Assembly: GCA_036346205.1 (NCBI GenBank)
Contig: JARFJB010000655.1
Span: 167,001-231,000, forward strand
Source: Vesta saturnalis
Lineage: Eukaryota; Arthropoda; Insecta; Coleoptera; Lampyridae
Direction: 5' to 3'
DNA length: 64,000 nucleotides
Below, piece after piece: positions 32,146 through 43,430 of this stretch (the first letter of the stretch is position 1; each line of letters opens with the position of its first letter). Both the position numbers and the translations under genes were made by a program. The notes under the pieces were generated by a model. The model made no database searches and had not been told where the DNA came from. It saw only the letters and a list, made by a program, of their open reading frames with translations.

Positions 32146-33665
32146 TATGGAGTCTTTAACTGTTAACCAAATTTTGAGATTATTCAGTGCTGGCGCGTTA
32201 ACCGACGAGGGGCTGAAAAACGCATAAAATTTCGTTACTTATGAGATATTGTGTGAAAATGACACTATCGATTCGATAAATGTTTATAATGATTTTGTGG
32301 AGGCTGCACAACGGATTGGTGGAATGTAAGTATATGCCTGATTTTTTATTTTTTTAATTTTAATTAGTTTTTAAAGCCCTGCTCCGGTAAACATGGATGA
32401 TGTGTTTGACGATGATTAGATGATGGAAACTACAGATGCGGAGGATCTGGTAACGGTATGTCTTTTTAATTTTCTATTGTCTCGTTTACTGAATGAGTAC
32501 AATACAGCAAAACAAAACGGGCTCAGGTTCCCAACAACAGGTCGGACCATCCTCAGGGTTCAATCATATTAATATAATTGGTGAATCAAATAGTAAATTT
32601 ATTAAAAAATTCAATACAATCTGTAAAACGCTACGATTTAACTTCAATGACGAGACGTGCAAGGATAATCCTTTAACATGGCTACAGGTAAAATATACCA
32701 TTTACTAAAAATTTATCTAATATATATCTTTTTTACAGAGTGCATTCCAAGAACTGTATGCATATATTGTAAAGGATGCGGATCCATCAGATCGTGTCGG
32801 TATCACGCTAAGAAATCCAAATTTCCCGGACAAACCAATTAGTCTGTCATTTAGAAGAGTGGACCAGTTGTTGATGAAAGTGATAATGTCGCTGTTGGAA
32901 AAGGTAATGCAGAGTAACACTAGTTTTTTCTCCAGTGACTTGTTAGTTTTAAACGTTGATAGAGTGTCGGTACCTGTAGGCTATGGGCGCAAAAACTTGA
33001 CAAGGTTAAAATTTGAAGACTTTTGCAAAGCAAAAACAAAGGATATTATTGTTGTACCATAAACAATTAACAATAATGCATTATGGTATGGTATTGGGTT
33101 ACCCTTTACTTCAACAACGAGCTACGCAGCTTTGCTGTGACAGCGGAGTTGATCTTAGTCAGGGCGGTACTTACGAGCATATTCAGGCATTTCAAAACCA
33201 TTTAGCTTCATATACCCTTGTAGTTTATAATTCACGAATAGGTGATTCAGTTTATTTTGAGGGTCCTAGGGAACCGGGTATAGTAGTTATAAATTTAATA
33301 TTAGAAGACGAGCATTATAATGTCATTACCAGCCTAACTTCAGCATTTACTTGTAGCTATTACTGCCAACAATGCAAAAAACGTTATAATGTCAAAAAAG
33401 ATCATATGAAATGTATGTATCAGTGTCCCGCGTGTCATCAAAAACCACCTTATTCTATTGAAAACCCTAAAATTGTTAATGATTGCAAAGAGATTTTTAT
33501 GGGCAGATGCTTTAAAACCATGGACACTAAACTATGTGAAAAATTGCGAAGATGCTTAAAGTGTCTTAAAACAATTGAAGTATAGGGTAAACATAGATGC
33601 GGATACAGCTACTGCTCCACGTGTCAGAGTCAAAAACCTATCGGTCATCTTGCTACATGGCCTTT
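32146..33665 (+). pseudogene. N-terminal region of a Polinton/Maverick-type DNA polymerase B-like gene
   Basis: A spliced, decayed gene. Exon 1 starts at the ATG near 32146 (MESLTVNQILRLF) with a TAA after 26 codons. Candidate GT-AG introns follow at about 32327-32377, 32457-32500 and, clearest, 32688-32738 (51 nt). Downstream are VDRVSVPVGYGRKNLTRLKF and EDFCKAKTKDI (to 33060), then, in another frame, QQRATQLCCDSGVDLSQGG, VVYNSRIGDSVYFEGPREPG, and a Cys-rich zinc-ribbon-like part with CQQCKKRYNV and CPACHQK. It continues in a further frame to about 33665, where the pyrimidine tract begins. The architecture resembles insect Polinton-like polB N-termini. The exonuclease and polymerase domains are missing. 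Confidence 0.55.
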
Positions 33666-33675
33666 TTCTTTTTTA

Positions 33676-35110
33676 CTTTCTTTTCTTTTTTTTCTCCTCT
33701 CTCTTTTTTTTTCTTCTCTTTCTTTCTTCTTCTCCTCTTCTCCTCTCCTCTTTTTCTCCCTCTCCTTCTCTCTCTCCCTCTCCTCTCTTCTTTTTTTTTC
33801 TTCTTCTCCCTCCTCCTCCTTCTCCTCTCCCTCTTCCTTCTTCTCCCTCTCCCTTTCTCCTCTTTCTCCTCTTTCTCTCTCCCTCTCTCTCCCTCTCCCT
33901 CTTCTTCTTCCTCTTCTCCCTCTTTTCTCCTTCTCCCTCTCCTCTTCTTCTCTCTTCTCTTCTCTCTCCTTTCTCCTTCTCTCCTCTTTTCTTTCTCTCT
34001 CCTCTCCCTCTTTTCTCTCTCCCTCTCCTCTTCTTTCTTTCTTCTCCTCTCCTCTCTCCTCTTCTCTCTTTCTTTCTTCTTTTTCTCCCTCTCCTCTTTT
34101 TCTTCTTTCCTCTCTTTCTCCCTCTCCTTCTTCTCCCTCTCCTCTTCTCCTCTTCTCCTCTCCCTCTCCCTCTCCCTCTTCTCTTTTCTCCCTCTCTCTC
34201 CTCTCTCTCCCTCTCCTCTCTTCTCCCTCTCCTCTCCCTCTTCTCTCTCTCTCCCTCTCTTCTCTCTCCCTCTCCTTTTCTCCCTCTCCCTCTCCCTTCT
34301 CCCTCTCCTCTCCTCTTCCTCTCCCTCTCCTCTCTCCTCTCCCTCTCCCTCTCCCTACCCTCTCTCTCCCTCTCCCTCTCCCTCTCCTCTCCCCTCTCCT
34401 CTCCTCTCCTCTCCTCTCCCTCTCCCTCTCTCTCCTCTCCCTCTCCTCTCTCTCCCTCTCCTTCTCCCTCTCCTCTATTTCTTTTTCTCCCCTCTCCCTC
34501 TCCTCTCCTCTCTCCTCTCTTCTCCTCTCTTTTTCTCCCTCTTTCTTTTTTTTTTTCCTATCTCTCTCTCTCCCTCTCCCTCTTTTTTTTGTCCCTCTCT
34601 TCCTCTCCTCTCCCTCTCCCTCTCCTCTCCTCTCCCTCTCCTCTTCCCTCTCCCTCTCCTCTCTCTCTCCCTCTCCCTCTCTCCCTCTCCCTCTCCCTCT
34701 TCCCTCTCCCTTCTCCCTCTCCTCTTTTCCCTCCCTCTCCCTCTTCCTTCTTCTCCTCTCCCTCTCTCTCTTCTCCTTTCCTTCCCTCTCCCTCTTTTTC
34801 CCTCTTCCCTTTCTCCCTCTTTCCTCTCCTCCTTCTTTTTCCCTCTCCCTCTTCTCCCTCTTTTTTTCCTTCCTCTCCTCTTTTTTTTTTCTCCTTTCTT
34901 CTTCCTCCTCCTTTTTTTCCCTCCCTCTTCCTTCTCCTCCTCTTCTCCCTCTCCCTCTCTTTCTTTTTTTCCTCTCCTCTCCCTCTTCCTCTTTTTTTTT
35001 TTTTCTTTTTTCTTTTTTTTTTCTTTTTTTTTTTTCTTTCTCCCTTCCCCTCCCTCTTTTTTTTTTTTTCCTCCCTCTCCTCCCTCTGCTTTTTTCTTCT
35101 CCTCTTCCTC
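33676..35110 (+). repeat. 1.4-kb polypyrimidine tract
   Basis: About 1435 nt of C and T on this strand with only about five purines. The strand asymmetry is extreme and typical of sequences able to form triplex (H-DNA). The 550-600-codon ORFs rich in Ser/Leu/Phe/Pro (or Lys/Glu/Arg/Gly on the other strand) are compositional artefacts. Confidence 0.97.
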
Positions 35111-35129
35111 ATTTATCCCACTTTCTCTC

Positions 35130-35270
35130 ACTCACTCAGTCACTTCCTATTACTCACTCACTCACTCACTCATACTCACTCACTCTTCACTCACTTTTTT
35201 AGCTCACTCACTCACTCACTCACTCACTCACTCACTCATTCACTCACTCAGTCACGCACCCACCCAACCA
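35130..35270. repeat. (CACT)n microsatellite
   Basis: Runs of CACT units with occasional interruptions, directly following the pyrimidine tract. Confidence 0.93.
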
Positions 35271-36062
35271 TCCAACCACCAACCAACTTTTTCAAAAAAC
35301 ACCTTAAAGACAATGTTACCCCTTAAAAAACCGAATGTTTCAATCTTATACTCCAACATTCGAATTTATTTTGAGCTAATGATTGGGTAAGAATTAAAAC
35401 TTTAGTGAATAATATTTAACGCACGAAATAAATGTATATGTAGATTTTAATTTTGAAATGCTTAATTTATTTTCAGTAAATGGATAATCATATGTATAAA
35501 ATTATTTTTGTATAAGTATATCGTGTATGGAGACATGTATGTAGAAATTTATATTTATTTTAAAAAATAATAATGGTTCCCAAACATAAAAATTCAAAGG
35601 CTATAAATAAAAATATCTTGCAATAATTAATTTAAATAAATCTGATTAACTGTTTTACTATTCCTTTATCGTAAAACATCTTAAGAACTCTAAAAGAAAA
35701 GAATTCATCACCTTAAATGTTAGATAAATAGTGAGTGACAAGATATTTTTAATTTTACCCTTGAATACATAACTAGTCAAATTGAAAGTTTTATTTGATT
35801 TATAACCAAATACTATTATTAATCGACCACATATAGTCTTTATCTATAATTGTATTCCAGGGGCCTTTGATGAATCTGGGCTTATAACGATAAAATTGAG
35901 TAACTAAACTTCAAACACACATCTTCTCGATTTTGAGTGTGAAGCTGTACAGCATAAACTGAATCGGGATTGAAACTTTAAAATGTCTTAATACAAAAAC
36001 TATTTACTTAGAAATGGTTGGTGTACTATATCCTTGTAAATTGTGCCGTGATTTAAATATTA
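35271..36062. other. AT-rich spacer, nothing recognised
   Basis: No supported ORF or structure. Confidence 0.4.
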
Positions 36063-36064
36063 TA

Positions 36065-37037
36065 CAGGGTGTCACAGAATAACTATTCCTAATTTTTACA
36101 AATGACAGAGGACCCTTAAATAAACTGTTTTTATTAATAAACTAGTGTCCAGAAATTGTTTGGTGTCGACAACCCCTTGTGCCATTGCCCATGCTATGAA
36201 TACAAGCCACACATCTGTATGGAGGGTATTAAAGGAATACCAGAAGCATCCGTTTCACATTCAAAAAGTGCAATCGTTAATTCCAGCTGATTATCCCAAC
36301 AGAGTTCAATTTGCCGAATGGTACTTGAATAAAATTCAGGACGACCCAAGATTTCCTAGGAGTGTATTATGGACAGACGATGCATGTTTTACAAGAGATG
36401 GTTATTTTAATACACACAATAATCCCTACGCCGATTTCAGGTTACATTATAGATGGAAATTTTTTATTAATATGTGGGCTGGAATTGTTGACAATTATGT
36501 AGTGGGACCATACTTACTGCCTGCACGGTTAGATGGTCACGTGTATAGGATTTTGCTGGAACATACTCTACCAGAATTGCTTGAAAATGACCCACTTAAT
36601 ATTCGAAGGAATATTGTTTTCCAGTGTGATGGTGGACCAGCACACTTTGGATTAAATTGCTGAAATTACCTAAATGCACAATTTTCAAATGGACGGATCG
36701 GAAGAGGTGGACCGATTTCTTGCCCTGCACGTTCACAAGGTATGGCTCCAGTTGATTTTTGTATTTGGGGTCATAATCAATCACTGGTTTATTTCCAAGA
36801 ATCCAGCAATCGATTGCACATCTTTATATCTTGTGCATCGAAAATGGTGGTCGCAACTTCGAACAATTTCTATAATGTAAAAATTATTTTTTTTTGTAAT
36901 TGAGATTGTTTTTAAAGATTTGTAGTTCATCTTGACACTAAGAAATTTCCGGACAATAGTTTATTTATAAAAAAATGTTTCTTTAAGTGTCCTCTAACAT
37001 TTCTGAAAATTAGGAATAGTAATTCTGTGACACCCTG
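36065..37037 (+). mobile_element. DD41D transposon B, TA-flanked, TIRs CAGGGTGTCACAG
   Basis: TA (36063-36064 and 37038-37039) flanks TIRs that agree over roughly 60 bp: CAGGGTGTCACAGAAT, CTATTCCTAATTTT, AGAGGAC. The element is only 973 bp, so the 5' part of the transposase is probably deleted. Confidence 0.88.
36145..36865 (+). pseudogene. DD41D transposase B, truncated
   Basis: Starts within the protein: HTSVWRVLKEYQKHPFHIQK, then LWTDDACFTRDGYFNTHN (first Asp), WAGIVDNYVVGPYLLPARL, IVFQCDGGPAHFGLNC (second Asp), a TGA, and in the same frame IGRGGPISCPARSQGMAPVD (third Asp) and CIWGH. I count 41 residues between the second and third Asp with the stop read as one. The helix-turn-helix N-terminus is largely missing and the C-terminus degrades after 36790. 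Confidence 0.85.
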
Positions 37038-37039
37038 TA

Positions 37040-38679
37040 TATGAAATAACTCAATGAACTCTCAAATACTTTCAACAATTATGTCTGTGGGAGACACAAA
37101 TTAGTTGATGTAATGTTTTTGATGCGTCTTCAAATTGCAAAGTCATTAAAATTATGCTGTGTTGTGTATAGTGAAAGCAAAAAATCAGTTATACAGCGTG
37201 AGGCTCTTGGAATTTCATTAGAGCTGTGACACAAACTATATTATGTTATGTTTGGTGGTATATAAAATAAAAGATTTAATCCCACATTCTGTTTACTAAT
37301 ACAATATAACGAATTCTCAAAACTGGATTAAGTTTGAGTATACAACCTAACGAAATTCAGACACCAACTCAAAATGCAAAACTCCTTGAAATAAGACCAC
37401 GTGCAGATCATGATTACACTCTAAAATTTTTATTGAGCAAGTCTATTTTGAGTATTACCATTATCACAAACCGCTTAGGCCAGATCATCTTCATTTGCTT
37501 TAAATAGTCCTTATAACCTTACAAAACTTCTTTTCTATTCTATAGAATTAAATTCATCTACTAAAATTGTTATAAGTGTTGTTATGAACGAATAAGTTCA
37601 AAAGTAAATATGTAATTAAAAATTATTATTAATTCTATTAAATACATCAATAAAAAGTTTACCTCGAGTAGGATTTGAACCTACGACATGTACTCTACTT
37701 CTTTTTTGTCTTTATGTATAAAAACAAAAATTAATCTACTGCTGCTTATTTCTTTATAGAACTCATCAGATAGGAAATACAATGTACCGGGTGGGCAACT
37801 AAGAACGGCCGACGGCCATATCTCAGGAATGGATTATAGCACAGGTTCGGGAAAGAAAATTTTATAACAAAAGTGGCCTCGAGAAACGCCTAGAAATTAT
37901 TTTCAGAATTGTAGGTCCACCGCTAGAGGGCGCATTTGACAGTTAAAATTTTAAAAAGCAAAATTTTTCAAAATTTACTCGATTAAGGGGCATATTAAGT
38001 ATTACAATCAGATTCCTCGACAAATTCTGCATATTTTTTATTTGACAAGTTTTAGTCTATCTCTTCAAATAAAGGGTGGGGGAGAGTGGGAACATCGTTA
38101 CGAAAAAACGCCTTTAATTCAGGTTCTGCTTGACCGATTTTAATAAACTTGGTGTTGTTTGAAAGAGCTTTTGTTAAACAATAGAAAATTTGTAAATTTG
38201 AAGTAATCTGATCAATAACATAAATGCTAGAGGGCGCTGTTTAATATTTTTTTAATATTGTGTTTTCTCTGTACAATTTTAAATGGAAGCATAAAAATGT
38301 AAGTAGGTCTTTAAAAAGTAGACTAAATTAGTAATAAAACAGTGAAAACCGCGAGTCGATATCTTTTTCCTATTCTGAGATATCGTAAGAAACAGGTAAA
38401 TGGCGGGAATTGTTCTTCTAACGTCTAGTAGGCTAGTTCGCGTTAACGGAAATTATTAAATTTAGGATTTCTAACGGCATATGGTAATAAATTGACAGTG
38501 TCCGAATGTTGAGGTTATTTTCAAGATTGGGACAGAATTATTTTTCTTACATCTACAGAATCTGTAGCATTGTATAATAGTTTTGTCTGTATTAAAGAAA
38601 ATGTACCAAATGTTTACAGAGTAACCGGAAATATTCAAATGCATTAATCCGCATTTGGCATAAAGAATGCTAGTAGTAA
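37040..38679. other. non-coding region with a tRNA T-arm-like scrap
   Basis: At 37663-37695 (minus strand) GTAGGTTCAAATCCTAC forms a perfect T-arm (5-bp stem), but the rest of a tRNA is absent; probably part of a SINE or retrosequence. From 37785 a block starting ACCGGGTGGGCAACTAAG looks repeat-derived. No gene seen. Confidence 0.45.
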
Positions 38680-39100
38680 CGGGACACCTTCCGCCATCTT
38701 GGATGTTGTGACGTCACTTCCGGTTTTACACGCCCACGTGTGAGAACATATTTTCCACCCTTTCTTTTCGATGGTCAACCCTAATTTTTTACACACCTAC
38801 GTGTAAGACCGTATTTTCAACCCTTTTTCATCCATAATTATTTTTTGCACACCCACGTGTAGGACATGTTTTTTCATTCCTATTTTATGACAGCTCACGT
38901 ATAGGACGCGCATTTTCAACCCTTATGGTTTCTTTTCGAGGGTCAACCCTAATTAGAGCCTTTTTTGTGTTTGCTCACGTAAGGGGCGGGTCTTGGTGCT
39001 GGGGCTGGACCTGGAGCTGGACTTGAACTTGGGGTTGGTCTTAGGGTTATTTTTGATGGTCCCATCTAATTAAGGTCCTTTTGGCTATATTAAGAGCAGT
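38680..39100. repeat. minisatellite-like repeat, copy 2
   Basis: Starts CGCCATCTTGGATGTTGTGA. Units repeat CACGTGTAGGACATG, TTTTCAACCC and TTATGACAGCTCACG, as in 30270-30690. It ends in GGGGCTGGACCTGGAGCTGG-type short repeats. Confidence 0.75.
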
Positions 39101-39648
39101 GCCCCTGGAGATTAGGCAAACGCACACACATACAATGTTGGAAATTGCATAATTAATAAGATATTATTACTTATTAAGATTATCGATCCTATTGCTTTAA
39201 AGTGGTCAAATGCTATTGGATGATCTTTTACCTACACGAGAAAACGTTGTATTTCTAATAAGGAGGTTCTCGTAAGACACGTGTAGGGACTCGCAACTTG
39301 TTCTCGGGCCTTCACCACCTGGCTGGAGATGGCATAGGGACCTTAACCTTATAAGACAAGTGTAGACCTTAGCCCCTATCGTGGCCCCCTTGGTGCAATT
39401 GTATGTGGTTCTAACTTAATCTTACAGCTGTAGGCCTTCGCCCCGTCATACAAAGTTGTATTCTAATAAGGAAGTTATTGTAAGACAGGACTTGTATCAG
39501 GGTCTGAGCTCTGGCCCCTTTGAGTAAAAATTGATTTTAGTACCATCTAGTGGCGTATAGACTAATGAAAGTTTTCTATAATAGAAGCTGATAATGCACA
39601 CCTCTCCCTTGCTCTCTCCTGTTTCTCCCTCCTCCTCTCTCTTTCGGC

Positions 39649-39653
<5 letters not shown>
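39101..39653. other. spacer, nothing recognised
   Basis: Contains no supported ORF. A pyrimidine-rich stretch precedes the CA repeat. Confidence 0.4.

Positions 39654-39715
<62 letters not shown>
39654..39715. repeat. (CA)n microsatellite
   Basis: About 31 CA units. Confidence 0.97.
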
Positions 39716-39716
<1 letters not shown>

Positions 39717-40420
39717 GTCAGTTAATTAATCAATATCAAACAAATCACGTTCGATCACCAGATCAATCTCAATCAATCAAGTGAAATTATGTCTGACACT
39801 TTGCGGAAACCAGATTACAGTTCAAACTGAATACATTAAAATCTAATTAAATATGACGTGAAATAATAATTAATTTCTACCCTAACGCAATGGTGCTTAT
39901 AGGCCGATTCTCCAAATAGTCACCACCTATGCATTCGAAAAATTATGTCTGATTTATTTTCATGTTCAATTACATACACACAAAATTGTTTCATTGTAAC
40001 GTGTTCATTACCAGTTGTAAAAACCCCATTAAAAAAGACTGGAAAGTAATAATTACTTATATAGAACATAGAGTTAAATTAAATTAACATGTTTTAAGAA
40101 TATCAAACTGATATAACGGAAATAAAAGGCAAAAGGTTTTAATGGTTTTATTATTATACGTGAATTAACAATAACTACAAGTTTAAAATTCACGAATACG
40201 TAAGTACTTACTATTTGTAGAGCTAATCTTATGACGTCATCCTATAAGAGTAATAATACATTTTAAAAAATCTTTATCGACATTTTTGTTAGCAATATCA
40301 GGTAAAAAACGTATATTAAAAATAATACGCTTACCTTTAGAAGTGTTTTTTCCTTTAGCTGTACCATACGTTGAACTGAAATATTTTTTTTATACATCGT
40401 GTCTCACTAAATACGATTTG
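39716..40420. other. AT-rich spacer; short dispersed repeat at 39736-39775
   Basis: CAAACAAATCACGTTCGATC followed by CAGATCAATCTCA also occurs at 50821-50865. No gene. Confidence 0.5.
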
Positions 40421-40661
40421 TGAATGGCTGGATATAAACAGGCTACTACATTCCGATCATTAACTAATTTAGAAAGTAATACAAAAAACCTGAATACTGC
40501 TACTCGTATTTAACAATTATGTTGTACATACAAAAATTTACGTTCAAAACACTTACAAATATTTTAAAAATTTTGCTATCGCAAAAATTACTTAAAATAA
40601 TTGAATCTTCAGATTACATAAAACTATTGTACACTCAATTACGTTCACACACGTACACACA

Positions 40662-40713
<52 letters not shown>

Positions 40714-42629
40714 ACATACACACACATACACACACATCACACACACACACACACGTGGTTCACGTTATATAGATTTTTCCTCCTAAGCCGTCTTATGAGA
40801 AAATACCTCGACCATAGAAGAGGCGTTTAGATTTATAAACATGTCACTAGGGACGATATTAGAGTGTGGTTAGGTCAATACTTCAGACTTCCCCCCGAAG
40901 ATAACCTATTCTACCCGCACATTGACGAGCGCGCTTGCGTACAAGACCCAAGGCTAGCTGCGTTCGCGTTTCTCGTGTGTTTCGCTCTTTAAAGTGTAAC
41001 TGTCATCGAATGAGCATTATTGTAATGTATTCGCCTGTTTATGAGACAACATCAGCTGACAGAGATTTTACTGACTTGTTAATAAACTATTACAACATAA
41101 CCGTTCAAGATAATGATGAAAGCGATGACGTGGTTGAGCTGGGTGTATCTCACATCCAAGATGATGGTGATGGTTCACAGAAGAGAAAGAAGAGCGATGA
41201 GGTAGGGGGGAAGGGCAATTCTCAAAATCATGATGATGATGATGAGGACGACTCACGGTTCAAGAAGAAGAAGAAAACCGATAAAGCATGTTATTAAATA
41301 ATAATGATGTATTGTTGTTTATAATAATAATATATATTCAAACGTTAAGCTTTCTTTCAATTTTGTTAATAAACATGTTTTTTCCTAATGGTGGTCCACC
41401 GTCTTGATTCATGTTTGCAGGTTTACGAGTTTTCGCGTTAGCGTGTTTTCGTTTTGCGTGTTTGTGTGTGTGTGTGTGTGTGCGTGTGCGCGTGTGTGTG
41501 TACGTGCGTGCGCGTGCGCGTGCGTGCGCGTGCGTGCGTACGTGCGTGCGAGCATGCGTACGTACGAGCGTGCGTGCGTACGTGCTTACACGCGTACGTG
41601 CGAGCGTGCGTGCGTGTGTGCGTACATACGTGCGTGCGAGCATGCTAGTCAATTGTATGCAGTTGTAGGCAATATTATGTTGACTAAAAGCTATAATTCG
41701 AAACGCTGCTTGCTATGCCCAGCCCGTGGAGTTATGTTTAATTAGCGTTTTTGACAGATGTATTTATGAGATGGTCATTCTTGCATGTAAAATAATGTAG
41801 CGGTGAAACTAACTAGCTAATGTATTTTGCTGCTACACGCATCACAGTATTGAAGATTCTGTTTATGTATTAGAAAACGTACTACAGTCTCGAAACAGAA
41901 TGCAGATAAAAATTGAAGGAAATGAATACTGTACAACTTCTGCGAACGAACTGAAAGATTTGAAGCGTGTGCAGCATTTCCAGAGCCGTAATGAAACCAG
42001 TTAATTTAGGACGAACCTCATGTCCATGTAATAATAACAATAATAGTGTCTGATAAAACTGTCAGGGTTATTAGCTACTTTTATAGGTTGTTACAATATA
42101 ATCGTTCAAGGTGAAGACGATGAGGTGATTTATCTTAAAATCTCGATGATGGTGATGCTCTCTATGAAATTTCAAATAAAATTAGATTACGTCACTCTTA
42201 TTTCAGGTTAGAAATTTTTTAAAATTTTAGTTGACATTGATATTAATCCCATCTGATAAAAATCCATATAACGTGAAGCACATGTGTGTGTGTGTGTGTC
42301 TGTGCGTGTGTGCGTGTGTGCGTGCGTGCGTGCGTGTGTGCGTGCGTGCGTGCGTGCGTGCGTGGGTGCGTGCGTGCGTGCGTGCGTGCGTGTCTGTGTG
42401 TGTGAACGTAATTGAGTATACAATAGTTTTATGTAACCTGAAGATTTAATTATTTAAAGTAATTTTTGCGTTAGTAAAATTTTTAATATATTTGTAAGTG
42501 TTTTGAATGTAAATTTTTGTAAGTACAACATAATTGTTAAATACGAGTAGCGGTATTCAGGTTTTGTTTATTACTTTCTAAATTAGTTAATGATCGGAAT
42601 GTAATAGCCAGTTTATATCCAGCCATTCA
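40421..42629. mobile_element. 2.2-kb foldback element with microsatellite-bearing arms
   Basis: The left arm begins TGAATGGCTGGATATAAAC and runs through CATTCCGATCATTAACTAAT, AATACGAGTAG-type and CTTCAGATTACATAAAAC blocks to a CA repeat (40646-40755) and CACGTTATATAGATTTTT. The right arm (about 42240-42629) is its reverse complement, including a TG repeat (42283-42404). The arms are about 230 bp plus the repeat. The interior holds an acidic/basic ORF, a second GT/CG repeat (41459-41636) and a decayed second copy of part of the ORF. I see no clear target duplication or transposase. Confidence 0.75.
40935..41297 (+). CDS. hypothetical acidic/basic protein inside the foldback element
   Basis: A 120-codon ORF; a more natural start is the internal Met at about 41010 (MSIIVMYSPVYETTSADRDF). 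The C-terminal half is strongly charged, with an Asp-rich run and two basic clusters, QKRKKSDE and FKKKKKTDK, that look like nuclear localisation signals. I recognise no domain. A region at 42045-42175 repeats parts of it (NYYNITVQ-like and DDGD-like stretches) without an open frame. The tail may simply reflect GAT/AAG repeats, so coding status is uncertain. Confidence 0.35.
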   Translation: MRTRPKASCVRVSRVFRSLKCNCHRMSIIVMYSPVYETTSADRDFTDLLINYYNITVQDNDESDDVVELGVSHIQDDGDGSQKRKKSDEVGGKGNSQNHDDDDEDDSRFKKKKKTDKACY

Positions 42630-42640
42630 AGTTATAAAGG

Positions 42641-43430
42641 TTAATAATTGCACAAAGAGGCGAATAAATTGGTACACGATGACAGACCACTTTTGTGGTC
42701 TGAAAACGCTCTTCTACATATTCGCACAGCACAATTGACAACGGAGTTTTTCAAGCTTATACATGCACTTTCAACGTCAGTGTCTTTTATTTGTTCGTTC
42801 CACACTGTTTCATTCACATTCAACTCTTTATTCACAGCATCTGAGTATTTAATTCTCGCACCATTATCCACTAGTTTGTCAACACTAATTCTGGACGTGC
42901 GCAGTACGTTTTCTTTCCTTCTCCACACCCACTTTTGCCCTAAACACACTCTCGATACAACCAAAAAGTGGTCCGATCCACACTCCGCTCCGCGCATTAC
43001 CTTTGTGTCTTTCACCAGGTTTCTAAGCCGTTCATCATACACTATCAAGTCTATCATACTTTTAGATTCACCTCTTTGCCAGGTATACATATGCACATTT
43101 TTATGTTTAAACCACATATTGGATACAAACAGTCTTCTCTCCACACAGATGTTGAGCAGGTGTTCACCGTCCTTATTGATTCTTTGGTCTCCGAACTTTC
43201 CTAGAACGCGTTCACTATGTTCTCTCACGCACCCATCCGTTCATATCCTCCAATACAATCACTCTTTCGTTTGGCTTACATACGTTCAACACGCTCTTTA
43301 CTTCATTCCAGAAGTGCTCGCGCTCTTGGTCTCTTTCTCCATTCACCGGTGCATAACATACAATAAGAAAAATTCTTCTAGACTCCACTTTCATTCTAAC
43401 CCGTATTACCCGGAGAATTGCCAATTAGTG
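42641..43430 (-). pseudogene. non-LTR retrotransposon endonuclease domain fragment
   Basis: The minus strand gives RIFLIVCYAPVNGERDQERE, FWNEVKSVLNVC, VIVLEDMNGWVRERT (43215-43424). After a frame change it continues VLGKFGDQRINKDGEHLLNI, WFKHKNVHMYTWQRGESKSM and CGSDHFLVVSRV (42641-43228). This is the apurinic-type endonuclease of LINEs with the DxN and SDH catalytic motifs; in VLEDMNG relatives read GDFNA. The linker and RT are missing. It may derive from the same family as 20540-22300. Confidence 0.85.

Noticed and set aside
33575..35390. Open frames of 583 and 597 codons rich in Ser/Leu/Phe/Pro
   Set aside because: They exist only because the tract contains almost no purines, so stop codons cannot occur; the composition has no protein-like complexity.
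37663..37700. tRNA gene on the minus strand
   Set aside because: Only the T-arm and 3' acceptor-like sequence are present; D and anticodon arms are missing.
41338..41745. ORFs over the GT/CG repeat in the foldback element
   Set aside because: Repeat translation on both strands, no motif.
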